A stretch of 64,000 nt of DNA, taken from contig JAKQDD010000033.1 of assembly GCA_029556615.1 (NCBI GenBank), forward strand, positions 1 through 64,000. The letters are read 5' to 3'. The position numbers and the translations under genes are program-made. The notes under the pieces were generated by a model. The model made no database searches and was not told the origin of the DNA. It was given only the letters and a program-made list of their open reading frames with translations. This document shows positions 36,770-46,177 of the stretch, piece by piece. Each line of letters starts with the position of its first letter. Within the stretch, counting starts at the first letter, position 1. This DNA comes from Verrucomicrobiota bacterium. GTDB lineage: Bacteria; Verrucomicrobiota; Verrucomicrobiia; Limisphaerales; J093.

Positions 36770-38944
36770 TTACCGGGGCAGGCCGGAAAGCACGTCTCCG
36801 CGGCTTTCACCTTCTTGGCTGAACACGCCCTCGGACCGCGTGTAAACAACGTTCAACTCTGCCGTCGCCAGCGTCTTGTCCTTCACGGCCGCCAGCAGCA
36901 CCTCGCGGGTGACTTGGGCTGGCGGCACGTCGAGCTTCAGGGGCGCGGACAACGCGTAGAGCGTGTAGATGTAGGTCTTCGCACCTGGCCCTTTCGAGTG
37001 CGGCGGGGCGTATTCCGTGCGGCCATTGACGCTGTTGTTGCCCAGCATGCCGACGCCGCTGACGTTCTTGGGCAGGCTGCGCGTGCTCGCCGGCAGATCG
37101 TAGAGCACCCAGTACCACTTGGTTTTGCCCTCGGGATCCACGTGGTGCATGACCACAGCGAATCTCTTCGTGTCCTCCGGCGAGCCGGTCCATTCCAACG
37201 GCAGCGTGGCACTTGCCCCGTCGCCGGTGAATTCCACGGGGAGCTGCCCGCCGTCAGCCACGGCGGGACTGCGCAGCGCCATGCCGGACTTGGCAGTGGC
37301 AGGCGCTACGGTGCTGGTGCCGGAGGCAGACTTGGCCGCGCCAGTTGCGGCGAAAAGGAAATCCGTGTTGGGCACCTCAGGCATCGGGATGGCGCGTGAG
37401 AAGAGATATGCGCTGGTGCAAGCGAACTTCGCGTCGAGGTTGCGGAGTTTGAGCAGCGTGGCTTTCTGCTCGGCCGTCAGCGTTTTCGCCACTTGCGCGA
37501 AGGCCGTGGCGTAGAGGTAGGAGATTTCGCCGTCCAGTTCGCCGTAGCGTTTCGAGAGGGCCATCACCTTGTCCTTGTCCACCGAGGCTTCGTTCATGAA
37601 ACGCCGCAGTTCGGTCGCGATGGCGCGGCGCGTCTTGACGATTTCGTCGAGGTCCGCGCGTTGTTGGTCCACCAGGCTGGTGACGAGTTGGCGTTGCGAG
37701 TCGGTGAGCGCTGCCAGGAACGCCTCGCCGCTGTCGCCGGTCAACGAGGTGCTGATGGAATAGTTCGCGTTACCCATCGCCGGAATGTCCTTCATGTAGA
37801 ACGACCCAAAATAGGTCGCGTGCCGCTCGGGGCAGAAATACACGTCCGCCTCCACGTTGCCGGCATACCAGCTGAACATCTCGCTGGCGTAGGTCATCAC
37901 GGCCACGTGCGCGGTGTGCGACAGGCTGTGCTTGTCAATCTGGTCCGGCAATTCCGGCCAGGTGGACGAGTTGTTGAACACCATCTTGGCTAGATGCGCC
38001 TTCTGCTCGGTGGTGAGCGAACGGACGATGCCACCCAGCACTTCCGCGCGCCGGTAGCTCAGCAAGCCATCAATCTCGAACACCTGCGCCGTGCATTTCA
38101 TCACCGCCTCGCGATTGAGACCGGCGCTGCCCGCGGGAATGTCGCCTTGGAGTTGCCGACAGAATGCTTTAACCAGCGGGAAGCGCTTGTGCGCGAAGTC
38201 GGTGAGCATCTGCTCCTGCTCCTTGGCCAGCGCGACAAGCTGCGCCTTCTGCGCATCGGTGAGGATGTGGAGGACGTTGTTCGCGGCGCGAGGCACGAAC
38301 GACGTGTTGTGGCCCAGTTCGTTCTGGTCCAGGTCGCGCATGGATTGGAAGCCGCAGAAATCCGCGACCTTGCCCGGCGGCAGGAAGGTGTTGCAACCAA
38401 AGTCGCCCGTCAGGAACGCCAGTCCATCGAAGGCGATCGTGTTCAACTGCGCCCGATCCGAGATCGCCTGCTCGATTGAGTAGCCGCCTTGACCGCCCGG
38501 TTGCCGGCCTTGCGGCTCGCGCTGATCCGGTCCGCCCTGACGGACCTTTCGGTCTTCGCCTCCGCCTCTCGGTGGCCCGCCGTCACGGTCATGATCGCCC
38601 TCGCCGCGGCCCGGTGGCGGCGCAAGATCACGCAGTCTGTCCGGGTCGAACCCGGCGGCCTGGATCGTCTCCGCCATGGCCGGCCCGCCGCGCAAGCCCG
38701 CCTGGCGGAACGCCTCATGGATGGCCTTGGCGGTTTCCGCCGTGAGCGCGTTCGCGTCGAACTTCGAGAGGATGGCCTTCACCTGCGCCTGCTGTGCGTC
38801 AGTGAGGGTTTCGTTGTCGCGTGGCCGCTCGCCGCGGCGTTCGTTGCCCCGGCCGGCTATGCGCGGCGGGTTTCCATCTTGGGCCTTGAGGAGGCAAGTC
38901 GAGGCGCTGAGCGCCAACGCGAGGAGGATCACTTTCGTTCTCAT
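36770..38944 (-). CDS. Secreted protein with LTxxQ-like repeats fused to C-terminal PEBP (YbhB/YbcL) domain
   Basis: LTDAQQAQV, LTDAQKAQL, LTTEQKAHL, LTDSQRQLV, LTAEQKATL; C-terminal LPLEWTGSPEDTKRFAVVMHHVDPEGKTKWYWVLYDLPAS. Confidence 0.8.
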   Translation of the reverse strand: MRTKVILLALALSASTCLLKAQDGNPPRIAGRGNERRGERPRDNETLTDAQQAQVKAILSKFDANALTAETAKAIHEAFRQAGLRGGPAMAETIQAAGFDPDRLRDLAPPPGRGEGDHDRDGGPPRGGGEDRKVRQGGPDQREPQGRQPGGQGGYSIEQAISDRAQLNTIAFDGLAFLTGDFGCNTFLPPGKVADFCGFQSMRDLDQNELGHNTSFVPRAANNVLHILTDAQKAQLVALAKEQEQMLTDFAHKRFPLVKAFCRQLQGDIPAGSAGLNREAVMKCTAQVFEIDGLLSYRRAEVLGGIVRSLTTEQKAHLAKMVFNNSSTWPELPDQIDKHSLSHTAHVAVMTYASEMFSWYAGNVEADVYFCPERHATYFGSFYMKDIPAMGNANYSISTSLTGDSGEAFLAALTDSQRQLVTSLVDQQRADLDEIVKTRRAIATELRRFMNEASVDKDKVMALSKRYGELDGEISYLYATAFAQVAKTLTAEQKATLLKLRNLDAKFACTSAYLFSRAIPMPEVPNTDFLFAATGAAKSASGTSTVAPATAKSGMALRSPAVADGGQLPVEFTGDGASATLPLEWTGSPEDTKRFAVVMHHVDPEGKTKWYWVLYDLPASTRSLPKNVSGVGMLGNNSVNGRTEYAPPHSKGPGAKTYIYTLYALSAPLKLDVPPAQVTREVLLAAVKDKTLATAELNVVYTRSEGVFSQEGESRGDVLSGLPR

Positions 38945-39159
38945 TGTCAGTCTTAAATTCGTTGTCGTCGTTGCTGTCCGGTCACTGCGGCCCTTGTCGC
39001 CAGCGTTGCCGAACGTTTTTGGCATCTCCATGGCCAAGGGGATGAACGGAAACCAGCGGCGGCTTTCTACAGGGTGAGATCGAAAATTTTCAAAGTTGGA
39101 AATCCGCTTCCCCAGCGGTAGAAGATTGTCGGCTGGATGCGTTCTGAACCACATGGGCA

Positions 39160-39834
39160 ATGAGCATGGCCGGCAATTCCAGCGTTGGGATGGGGCCGAC
39201 CGGGCCAGCGCCGTCTCTTGAGCAGCGCCTGCGCAACGGTGACACCCTGGCTCTGGCCGAGTTGTTCACCCAGGAGCGCGAGCGGCTGTGGCGGGGAGTT
39301 CATTTCCGCATGGCCGAGGCGCTGCGGGGCCGGTTGGAGCCGGATGACGTGCTGCAGGAGGCGTTCCTGGCCGCGAGCCAGCGGCTCAGCCATTACGCGG
39401 AGAGTCCGGCCACGTCGCCGTTCATCTGGTTGCGCATGATTGTGAATCAGACACTCGTGGACTTGCATCGGCAGCACTTGGGTGCGCAGCGACGCGACGC
39501 TGCGCGCGAGGTCAGCCTCGATGGCGCGCCGTTCGCACAGGCGACGTCGGCGTCGGTGGCGATTCAGTTGGTCGGCTTGTTCACGTCGCCCAGCGGCGCG
39601 GCCCAGCGAGCGGACGTGCTGAGCCTGGTCCAATCGGCGATCGAACAGATGGACCCGATTGACCGCGAGGTGCTGGCGTTGCGGCATTTCGAGGAACTGA
39701 GCAACAGCGAGGTGGCCGAGACGCTGGGCATCGCGCAGAAGGCGGCGAGCATCCGCTACGTGCGGGCGCTGCGGCGTCTCAAGGAAATCCTCGCCCAGGT
39801 GCCAGGCACTTCCAGCGGAGGGCAATATGGCTGA
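39160..39834 (+). CDS. ECF-type RNA polymerase sigma factor
   Basis: PDDVLQEAFLAASQRL (region 2), QMDPIDREVLALRHFEELSNSEVAETLGI (region 4). Confidence 0.92.
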   Translation: MSMAGNSSVGMGPTGPAPSLEQRLRNGDTLALAELFTQERERLWRGVHFRMAEALRGRLEPDDVLQEAFLAASQRLSHYAESPATSPFIWLRMIVNQTLVDLHRQHLGAQRRDAAREVSLDGAPFAQATSASVAIQLVGLFTSPSGAAQRADVLSLVQSAIEQMDPIDREVLALRHFEELSNSEVAETLGIAQKAASIRYVRALRRLKEILAQVPGTSSGGQYG

Positions 39835-42583
39835 TCAGAATGTTGAACGCGAACCGCTGGAGGTGCTGGCGGCCGAATACATGGAGCGCCTGCGGCAAGG
39901 TGAGCAGCCGTCGGTCGAGGATTACGCCACCCAGCATCCCGCGCTCGCGGAAGAAATCCGCGAGCTTTTTCCCACGATTGTCGTCACGGAACGGCTCAAG
40001 GCACGGCAGGCAAGGTCCAGCGGTGGTCGTGCGACCCTTGGTCCCGCCCGACTCGAACGACTGGGCGACTTTCGGATCATCCGCGAAATCGGGCGCGGCG
40101 GCATGAGCGTGGTTTTTGAGGCCGAACAGGAGTCGTTGGGCCGCCGGGTGGCCGTCAAAGTTCTGCCCCGGCAAGTGCTGCTGGACGAGAAGCACCTCAA
40201 ACGCTTCGAGCGCGAGGCCCGCATTGCGGCCAATCTGCACCACACCAACATCGTGGAAGTGTTCGGCGTCGGCGAGCAGGAGGGTTTCCACTATTACGTG
40301 ATGCAGTATATCGAGGGCGTCGGGTTGGACGCTATCGTTCCGGCGTTGTTGAAAGCCGTCCGCAAACAAGACGGACAGCATGCACCATCGTCCCAGCCCC
40401 GCGTCGCTGGCTCTCCTGCAGACCACGCGAGCGTGGCGGCCATCACACAGCAACTGCTTGGTGAGGAGGACCTCCGGACCGGGCGACTGGGACCGACCTA
40501 TTGGCGCAGCGTGGCTCGGATTGGTCTGCAGGCCGCCGAGGCGTTGACCTACGCGCACAGCCAGGGCGTTTTGCATCGCGACATCAAGCCCGCCAACCTG
40601 CTGCTGGGCGCTCAGGGCACCGTCTGGTTGACGGACTTCGGTCTGGCCAAGGCGGCTCAATCCGACGATGTCTCTCTTTCAAAGGACGTCGTTGGCACGC
40701 TGCGCTACATGGCGCCGGAACAATTCCAAGGCCAAACGAATCAGAAGAGCGACATCTACAGTCTGGGCCTGACGCTGTATGAACTGCTCGCTTTGAAGCC
40801 GGCATTCGAGGAAACCGACCAAAGCCGCTTGATGCAACGAATCGCGCAAGGCTCGCCGTCGCCGCCGGGAGCCACCACGCCTGGAATCCCGCGTGACCTC
40901 GAGACCATCATTCTCAAAGCCATCAGCCCGGAAGCTGGCAATCGCTACGCATCCGCTCGAGACCTGGCGGAGGATCTGCGGTGCTTCCTCGAAGACCGGC
41001 CCATTCACGCCCGGCGGGTAAGCCCCGTGGAGCGCTTGGGCCGATGGTGCCGACGCAATCCCGCGCTGGCCGGCCTGACAGGAACGACCCTGCTGCTGCT
41101 CGTGCTGGTGGCGGTGGCTTCGTCCGTGGGCTACGTGCGCACCAAGCGTGCTCTGAACGGTGAGGCAACACAGCGTGCGAAAGCCGAAGCCAACGCGAAT
41201 CTCGCGATCGAAGCGCTCGACCGCACTTTCGAACGGCTCTATCCGACACGGATGTCGGCCCAACCACAGCCCACGATCGAAGGATTGCGAGGCGAAGTCA
41301 TCGCGGCGCCCAACGCCCCGATCCTGTCGAAGGAAACCGCCGCGCTGCTGGAAGAGATGCTGCCTTTCTATGACCGGCTGGCTCAACAGATCGGCAACGG
41401 CAATGATCTGCGGTTCAGGACCGCCGAAGCCAACCGGCGCGTGGGGGCGATCCGGCAGCGCCTGGGCCAGTCTGAGGAAGCCGTTCAGGCGTATCAGCGC
41501 GCCATGTCTCTGTTCCGGGAACTGGGTTCCCGCTCCCCCACCAATTCAAATCTCACGCTAAAGATGGCGCAGATTCAGAATGAGCTGGGCCGATTGTTCA
41601 CGGCACGGCGAGAGGCATCCGAAGCCCGGCAAGCGCACTTGGCGGCTTTGGCGCTGCTCGAAGCCGAAGCGGCGGGACCTTCCGCTCTGTCTGGAGTGCA
41701 CTTCGAGTTGGCGCGCACTTACTTCTTCCTCGGCTTGCGCGAACGGCCACTGCCGGCGACGGCCCAGCCGGGCCGAATCCGTCCATCACCCATTCCCGAC
41801 GAGCGACAAGACAGCCTGGCCAAAGCCGTCGTCTTGCTTAAACGCCTTTCGGACTCATCCCCAACCAACCCGGAATACCAGCATCTCCTTGCTCTGTGCT
41901 ATCTGGAAGGAGCAGAGGTGGAGGATGGTCCCCGAGGTGAAGGCCGTGACCCAGACGAGCGCGCCATCGAAATTCTGCAAGGCTTGGTTAAGGCGTTTCC
42001 AGCTATTCCTGACTACGCCTATGACCTGAGCGAGGCCTATGTGCGGATACACCTCCCAGACCCGCCGATTCCACGCGACGTCGAGGACAGGATCGAGGAG
42101 CGGTTTGGAAGAGCGCTTGCGGTAATCGAACGGCTTGTGATCAAGCATCCGGATGTTCCGGATTACGCCTCCTCGGAAGCGCGCGTCCACCACAAGCTCG
42201 GCTCATTTCACCGAAAAATGGACCGTTGGGATAGCGCGGAGCAGAGCTTCCGCAAGGCCATCGAGATCCAAGCCCCTCTCGTGAAGCAGTTCCCGGACAC
42301 GCCCCATTACGGTTTCTGGCTGGGCACCTTCCGCCTCGCTTTGGCCGATGCGTTGATTCGGCGCGACCAACCCGGTGCGGCGCGTACGGAGGTGGAAGGA
42401 ACCATTGCTGTCGTGTCGCTACAACTTCAGCGGCGGCCAGAGATGGACTCCCTGCATGACTTGCTCGCGTTGGGTTATTCCCAGCTTGAGAAGGCTTTGC
42501 GTCAAATCGGAGAAAAGCGGCTTGCCGACGAAGCGGCACGCAAGGCTGAGCAAGAACGAATCGCTGTTCGACGCTTGCCCTAA
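39827..42583 (+). CDS. Serine/threonine protein kinase with C-terminal TPR-like region
   Basis: IGRGGMSVVFEAEQ, VAVKVL, HRDIKPANLLL, DFGLAKA, TM segment, then TPR-like repeats; 8-nt overlap with sigma factor. Confidence 0.95.
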   Translation: MADQNVEREPLEVLAAEYMERLRQGEQPSVEDYATQHPALAEEIRELFPTIVVTERLKARQARSSGGRATLGPARLERLGDFRIIREIGRGGMSVVFEAEQESLGRRVAVKVLPRQVLLDEKHLKRFEREARIAANLHHTNIVEVFGVGEQEGFHYYVMQYIEGVGLDAIVPALLKAVRKQDGQHAPSSQPRVAGSPADHASVAAITQQLLGEEDLRTGRLGPTYWRSVARIGLQAAEALTYAHSQGVLHRDIKPANLLLGAQGTVWLTDFGLAKAAQSDDVSLSKDVVGTLRYMAPEQFQGQTNQKSDIYSLGLTLYELLALKPAFEETDQSRLMQRIAQGSPSPPGATTPGIPRDLETIILKAISPEAGNRYASARDLAEDLRCFLEDRPIHARRVSPVERLGRWCRRNPALAGLTGTTLLLLVLVAVASSVGYVRTKRALNGEATQRAKAEANANLAIEALDRTFERLYPTRMSAQPQPTIEGLRGEVIAAPNAPILSKETAALLEEMLPFYDRLAQQIGNGNDLRFRTAEANRRVGAIRQRLGQSEEAVQAYQRAMSLFRELGSRSPTNSNLTLKMAQIQNELGRLFTARREASEARQAHLAALALLEAEAAGPSALSGVHFELARTYFFLGLRERPLPATAQPGRIRPSPIPDERQDSLAKAVVLLKRLSDSSPTNPEYQHLLALCYLEGAEVEDGPRGEGRDPDERAIEILQGLVKAFPAIPDYAYDLSEAYVRIHLPDPPIPRDVEDRIEERFGRALAVIERLVIKHPDVPDYASSEARVHHKLGSFHRKMDRWDSAEQSFRKAIEIQAPLVKQFPDTPHYGFWLGTFRLALADALIRRDQPGAARTEVEGTIAVVSLQLQRRPEMDSLHDLLALGYSQLEKALRQIGEKRLADEAARKAEQERIAVRRLP

Positions 42584-42594
42584 AACCGGGCAAG
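42574..42594. terminator. Hairpin CTTGCCC-TAAAACC-GGGCAAG spanning the kinase stop codon
   Basis: 7-bp perfect arms; no T-tract, so intrinsic termination uncertain. Confidence 0.35.
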
Positions 42595-43932
42595 TTGCCA
42601 CACCGTCCAAGGAGTACCTTCTAAGAAAACAAGCATCCAGGAGGGGCCGAAAACTCGCTCCCTTCGCCTCGCAGCATCTGGTCGGCAGCGGCTCTGGGCT
42701 TTTGCATGAATTCGGCGCGGTTCATTCTCTGACTGCGCCCAGTCCGGCGTATTGATTCGACGGAGGCAATCTCCGAAGATGGCAGCAGTAAAACCGATGA
42801 TATGAATGAGCCGAAGCCACCGCTGGAGGTCTTGGAGCGGGTCCAGGGCGCGCCAGGTTTGTAGCGTCTGAAACAGGGTTTGTTCCAGCCAGAACCCGGC
42901 GTCGGGACGGCTCGTGGCCTCCGTCGGAGCCCTGATGCCGGCCAGCGACGCCGCCAGGCCGCAATCGGTCCACAGCAGCTTGGGCGTCTTGACCAGGGCC
43001 ACGTTGGGGTTGGTGGCCAAGGGCCGGATGCGCGTGACGAGGCAGCCGGCTTCCAGCAGGTTCAGATAGCGGTGAGCGGTGGGATGCGTGAGGGCGGCGT
43101 CGCGGGCGAGGTCGGCCTGGTTGAGCAGCCGTCCGGTGCGATGCGCCGCCAGCGCCATCATGCGCTGGAAGTCCGGCAAGCTGGATACGGCGCTCAGTTG
43201 GCGGAGGTCGCGCTCCAGGTAGGTCTGGACATAGGCCGAGAACCACAGGGCGCGGTCGCTGTCCGCCGCGATGGCCAGAGCGGGTGGAAAACCACCCCGC
43301 AGCAACCAGGCCGGCCAGTCACCCGGTTCAGCCGGCCATTCGCGGAAGTCGAAATCGGGGGCAAACAAGCGGTCCAGCGGCGACAGCGCGCCCCTGCCCT
43401 GCTGCCATTCCGCCGGGCAAAATGGAGGCAGTTCCAGGTAGATGGCTCGCCCCGCCAGCGTGTCGGCGACCCGGCCCATCAGCAGGAGATTGGCCGAGCC
43501 GGTGAGCAGGAAATCGCCGGCGCGCCGGCGCTCATCCACGGCCCGTTTGACGGCCAGGAGCATCGGCGGGGCGCGCTGCACTTCATCCAGCGTAACCGGA
43601 CGGCTGCTCAGGAGCGCCTCGGGATGGCGCTCGGCCTGATCGAGGATGCCGACATCGTCCAACGTGAAGCAGGCGCGGGCGGAGCGGGCCACCCGCTCGG
43701 CGGCCAGGTGCTCTCTCGGCGGCCAGCGCGACCGCCGTTTGCCGCTCCGGCGGCCCTCTGACCGGCCCTCCTGGAGATCACGACGGCCTTTCGGGGCAGG
43801 TGGGCGGCCGCCCACCTGCCCCGAAAGGCCGTCCAGGCGCGTTGGCGGGGACACCTCCGCTGCGTTTCGCCTTGAATGGCCACAACTGGTCGGGCACACT
43901 CCATCCACGTCCAAAAGGCAAATGCCTGTCAA
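42580..43932 (-). pseudogene. Degenerate AAA/DUF4143 ATPase (P-loop missing)
   Basis: CFTLDDVGILDQAERHPEALL...LDEVQRAPPMLLAVKRAVDERRRAGDFLLTGSANLLL, ELPPFCPAEW, YVQTYLERDLRQL; no GKTT motif, C-terminus runs on into unrelated sequence. Confidence 0.7.
43782..43833. repeat. Perfect 52-bp palindrome without spacer
   Basis: GACGGCCTTTCGGGGCAGGTGGGCGG/CCGCCCACCTGCCCCGAAAGGCCGTC checked base by base. Confidence 0.95.
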
Positions 43933-43934
43933 TC

Positions 43935-45029
43935 ATGCCCGCCTCGACTACGCTCGCCAACCTGCTGCGGATTCTGGTGGAGAACCAGGGATCCGATCTG
44001 CACCTCCAGTGTGGCGAGGTTCCCATGGGCCGGTTCCAGGGCCGCTTGGGGCGCTTTGAACTGCCAGCGCTCACCCGCGAGGAGGTGCTCCGACTGGCCC
44101 GCGAGGTCCTGGGCAGCGACGAGAAGCTCCAGGAGTTTCTGGCAAGGCGAGATTGCGACGCCGCCGTCGCCCTGCCGGAACTGGGCCGCTTTCGTGCCAA
44201 TCTGTTCTTCCAGCGCGACCAGCCGGGTTTGGTGCTGCGGACCATCGGCACGAAGATCCTGGGCCTCGACGACTTGGAGCTGCCGCAGGTGCTCAAGGAG
44301 ATCGCGGGAGCCAACGACGGTCTGGTCCTGGTCACCGGCGCGACCGGCAGCGGCAAGTCCACCACGCTGGCGGCGATGATTGACCACATCAACGCCACCG
44401 AGGCGGTCCACATCATGACGCTGGAGGACCCGATCGAGTTTGTTCACCCGAACAAGCAGGCGCTGATCAACCAGCGCGAGATGGCGCTGGACTCGGCGGA
44501 TTTCGCCAGCGCGCTCAAGCACGTGCTCCGGCAGGACCCGGACGTGATCCTGATCGGCGAGTTGCGGGACATGGAATCGGCGGCGGTCGCGCTCACGGCG
44601 GCGGAAACCGGCCACCTCGTCTTCGGCACGCTGCACACGCAGGATGCGGCGGAATCGCTGGACCGCCTGATCAACATGTTCCCGACCGATCGCGGCCCGC
44701 AGATTCGCATGCAGCTCTCGCTGGGACTGCGGGCGATCATCTGCCAGAAACTCGTGGCGCGCGCCGGCGGCGGCCGGGTGGCGGCGCTGGAGATCTTGCT
44801 CAACTCCCCGCGCCTCAAGAAGCTCATCCTCGAGGGCGACACCACCAGGATTCCGGCCGCCATCCAGGCGTCGTACCACGACGGCATGCAGACGTTCAAC
44901 CAGGCGCTGCTGGATCTGCTCAAGGCCGGCAAGATCGAGGATACCGAGGCGTTGCGCGTCTCGCCCAAGCCCGACGAACTCCGCATGAACATCAAAGGCG
45001 TCTTCTCCGGCACCAGCGGTCTCGTCTGA
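43935..45029 (+). CDS. PilT/PilU-family twitching motility ATPase
   Basis: GATGSGKSTTLAAMIDHIN, MTLEDPIEFVH, GELRDMES, LHTQDAAE. Confidence 0.95.
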   Translation: MPASTTLANLLRILVENQGSDLHLQCGEVPMGRFQGRLGRFELPALTREEVLRLAREVLGSDEKLQEFLARRDCDAAVALPELGRFRANLFFQRDQPGLVLRTIGTKILGLDDLELPQVLKEIAGANDGLVLVTGATGSGKSTTLAAMIDHINATEAVHIMTLEDPIEFVHPNKQALINQREMALDSADFASALKHVLRQDPDVILIGELRDMESAAVALTAAETGHLVFGTLHTQDAAESLDRLINMFPTDRGPQIRMQLSLGLRAIICQKLVARAGGGRVAALEILLNSPRLKKLILEGDTTRIPAAIQASYHDGMQTFNQALLDLLKAGKIEDTEALRVSPKPDELRMNIKGVFSGTSGLV

Positions 45030-45073
45030 CCCGCCCGGAGGCCGCTTCAATCTCCTCACCCTCCAAGGAAGTC

Positions 45074-46177
45074 ATGGACCTTGCTGAACTCCTGAAGTAC
45101 GCCGTCGAGTACGGCGCCTCCGACCTTCACATCACGGTCGGGCGACCCCCCATGGTCCGCATCGCGGGCCGGCTGATCCCCAGCGGGTACGAAATGGAAC
45201 TGAGTCCGGAGGACACCAAGACGCTCATCTACAGCGTGCTGACCGACGACCAGAAGGCGAAGTTCGAGGAGGATCGCGAACTGGATTTCTCCATCGGCAT
45301 CCCCGGCGTCTCGCGCTTTCGCGTGAACGTCTTCCTGCAACGGGGCTGCGTGGCCGGAGTCTTTCGCGCCATTGGCGAGAACATCCCCACGGTCGAGGAC
45401 CTCGGCCTGGTGGAAACCATGTGCCAACTGGCGCTGCTGCCCCGTGGTCTGGTGGTGGTGACCGGCCCCACCGGGTCCGGCAAGTCCACCACGCTCGCGG
45501 CGATGATCAACCTCGTGAATCAGCAAAAGGAGGCGCATATCGTCACGATCGAGGACCCCATCGAGTTTGTGCATCCGCACATCCGCTGCACGGTCAACCA
45601 GCGCGAACTGGGCCACGACACGCACTCATTCCCGCGCGCGCTCAAGAGCGTGTTGCGCGAAGACCCGAACGTCATTCTCGTCGGCGAGATGCGCGACTTG
45701 GAGACCATTGCCGCCGCGCTGACGCTCGCCGAAACCGGCCACCTGGTGCTGTCCACTCTCCACACGCAGGACGCGGCGCAGACGGTGGACCGCATCATTG
45801 ACGTCTTCCCGCCGTACCAGCAGGAGCAGATTCGCGTAATGCTCGCCTCCAGTCTCAAGGGCGTGATCTCGCAGATTCTGCTGCCGAAGGCGGACGGCAC
45901 TGGCCGCGTTGCCGCCCGTGAAGTCATGGTGGTCACGCCCGCCATCGCCGCGATCATCCGCGAAGGCAAGACGCATCAGATTTACTCGGCCATCCAGACC
46001 GGTACGCGCGAAGGCATGTGTACCATGGAGAAGTCGCTCGCCGAGCTGTTCGCGGCCGGGTTGATCACAGAGGAAGACGCGCTGAGCAAGGCGAACCATC
46101 CGCTGGAATTCAGGGCGCTGGCCACGCCCCAAGAGGACTACCGTCCTCAGGGCGGAGGAGGACGGGGGCGCCAATGA
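45074..46177 (+). CDS. pilT: PilT-family twitching motility ATPase (second paralogue)
   Basis: GASDLHITVGRPP, GPTGSGKSTTLAAMIN, GEMRDLETI, LHTQDAAQTVDRIIDVFP. Confidence 0.95.
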   Translation: MDLAELLKYAVEYGASDLHITVGRPPMVRIAGRLIPSGYEMELSPEDTKTLIYSVLTDDQKAKFEEDRELDFSIGIPGVSRFRVNVFLQRGCVAGVFRAIGENIPTVEDLGLVETMCQLALLPRGLVVVTGPTGSGKSTTLAAMINLVNQQKEAHIVTIEDPIEFVHPHIRCTVNQRELGHDTHSFPRALKSVLREDPNVILVGEMRDLETIAAALTLAETGHLVLSTLHTQDAAQTVDRIIDVFPPYQQEQIRVMLASSLKGVISQILLPKADGTGRVAAREVMVVTPAIAAIIREGKTHQIYSAIQTGTREGMCTMEKSLAELFAAGLITEEDALSKANHPLEFRALATPQEDYRPQGGGGRGRQ

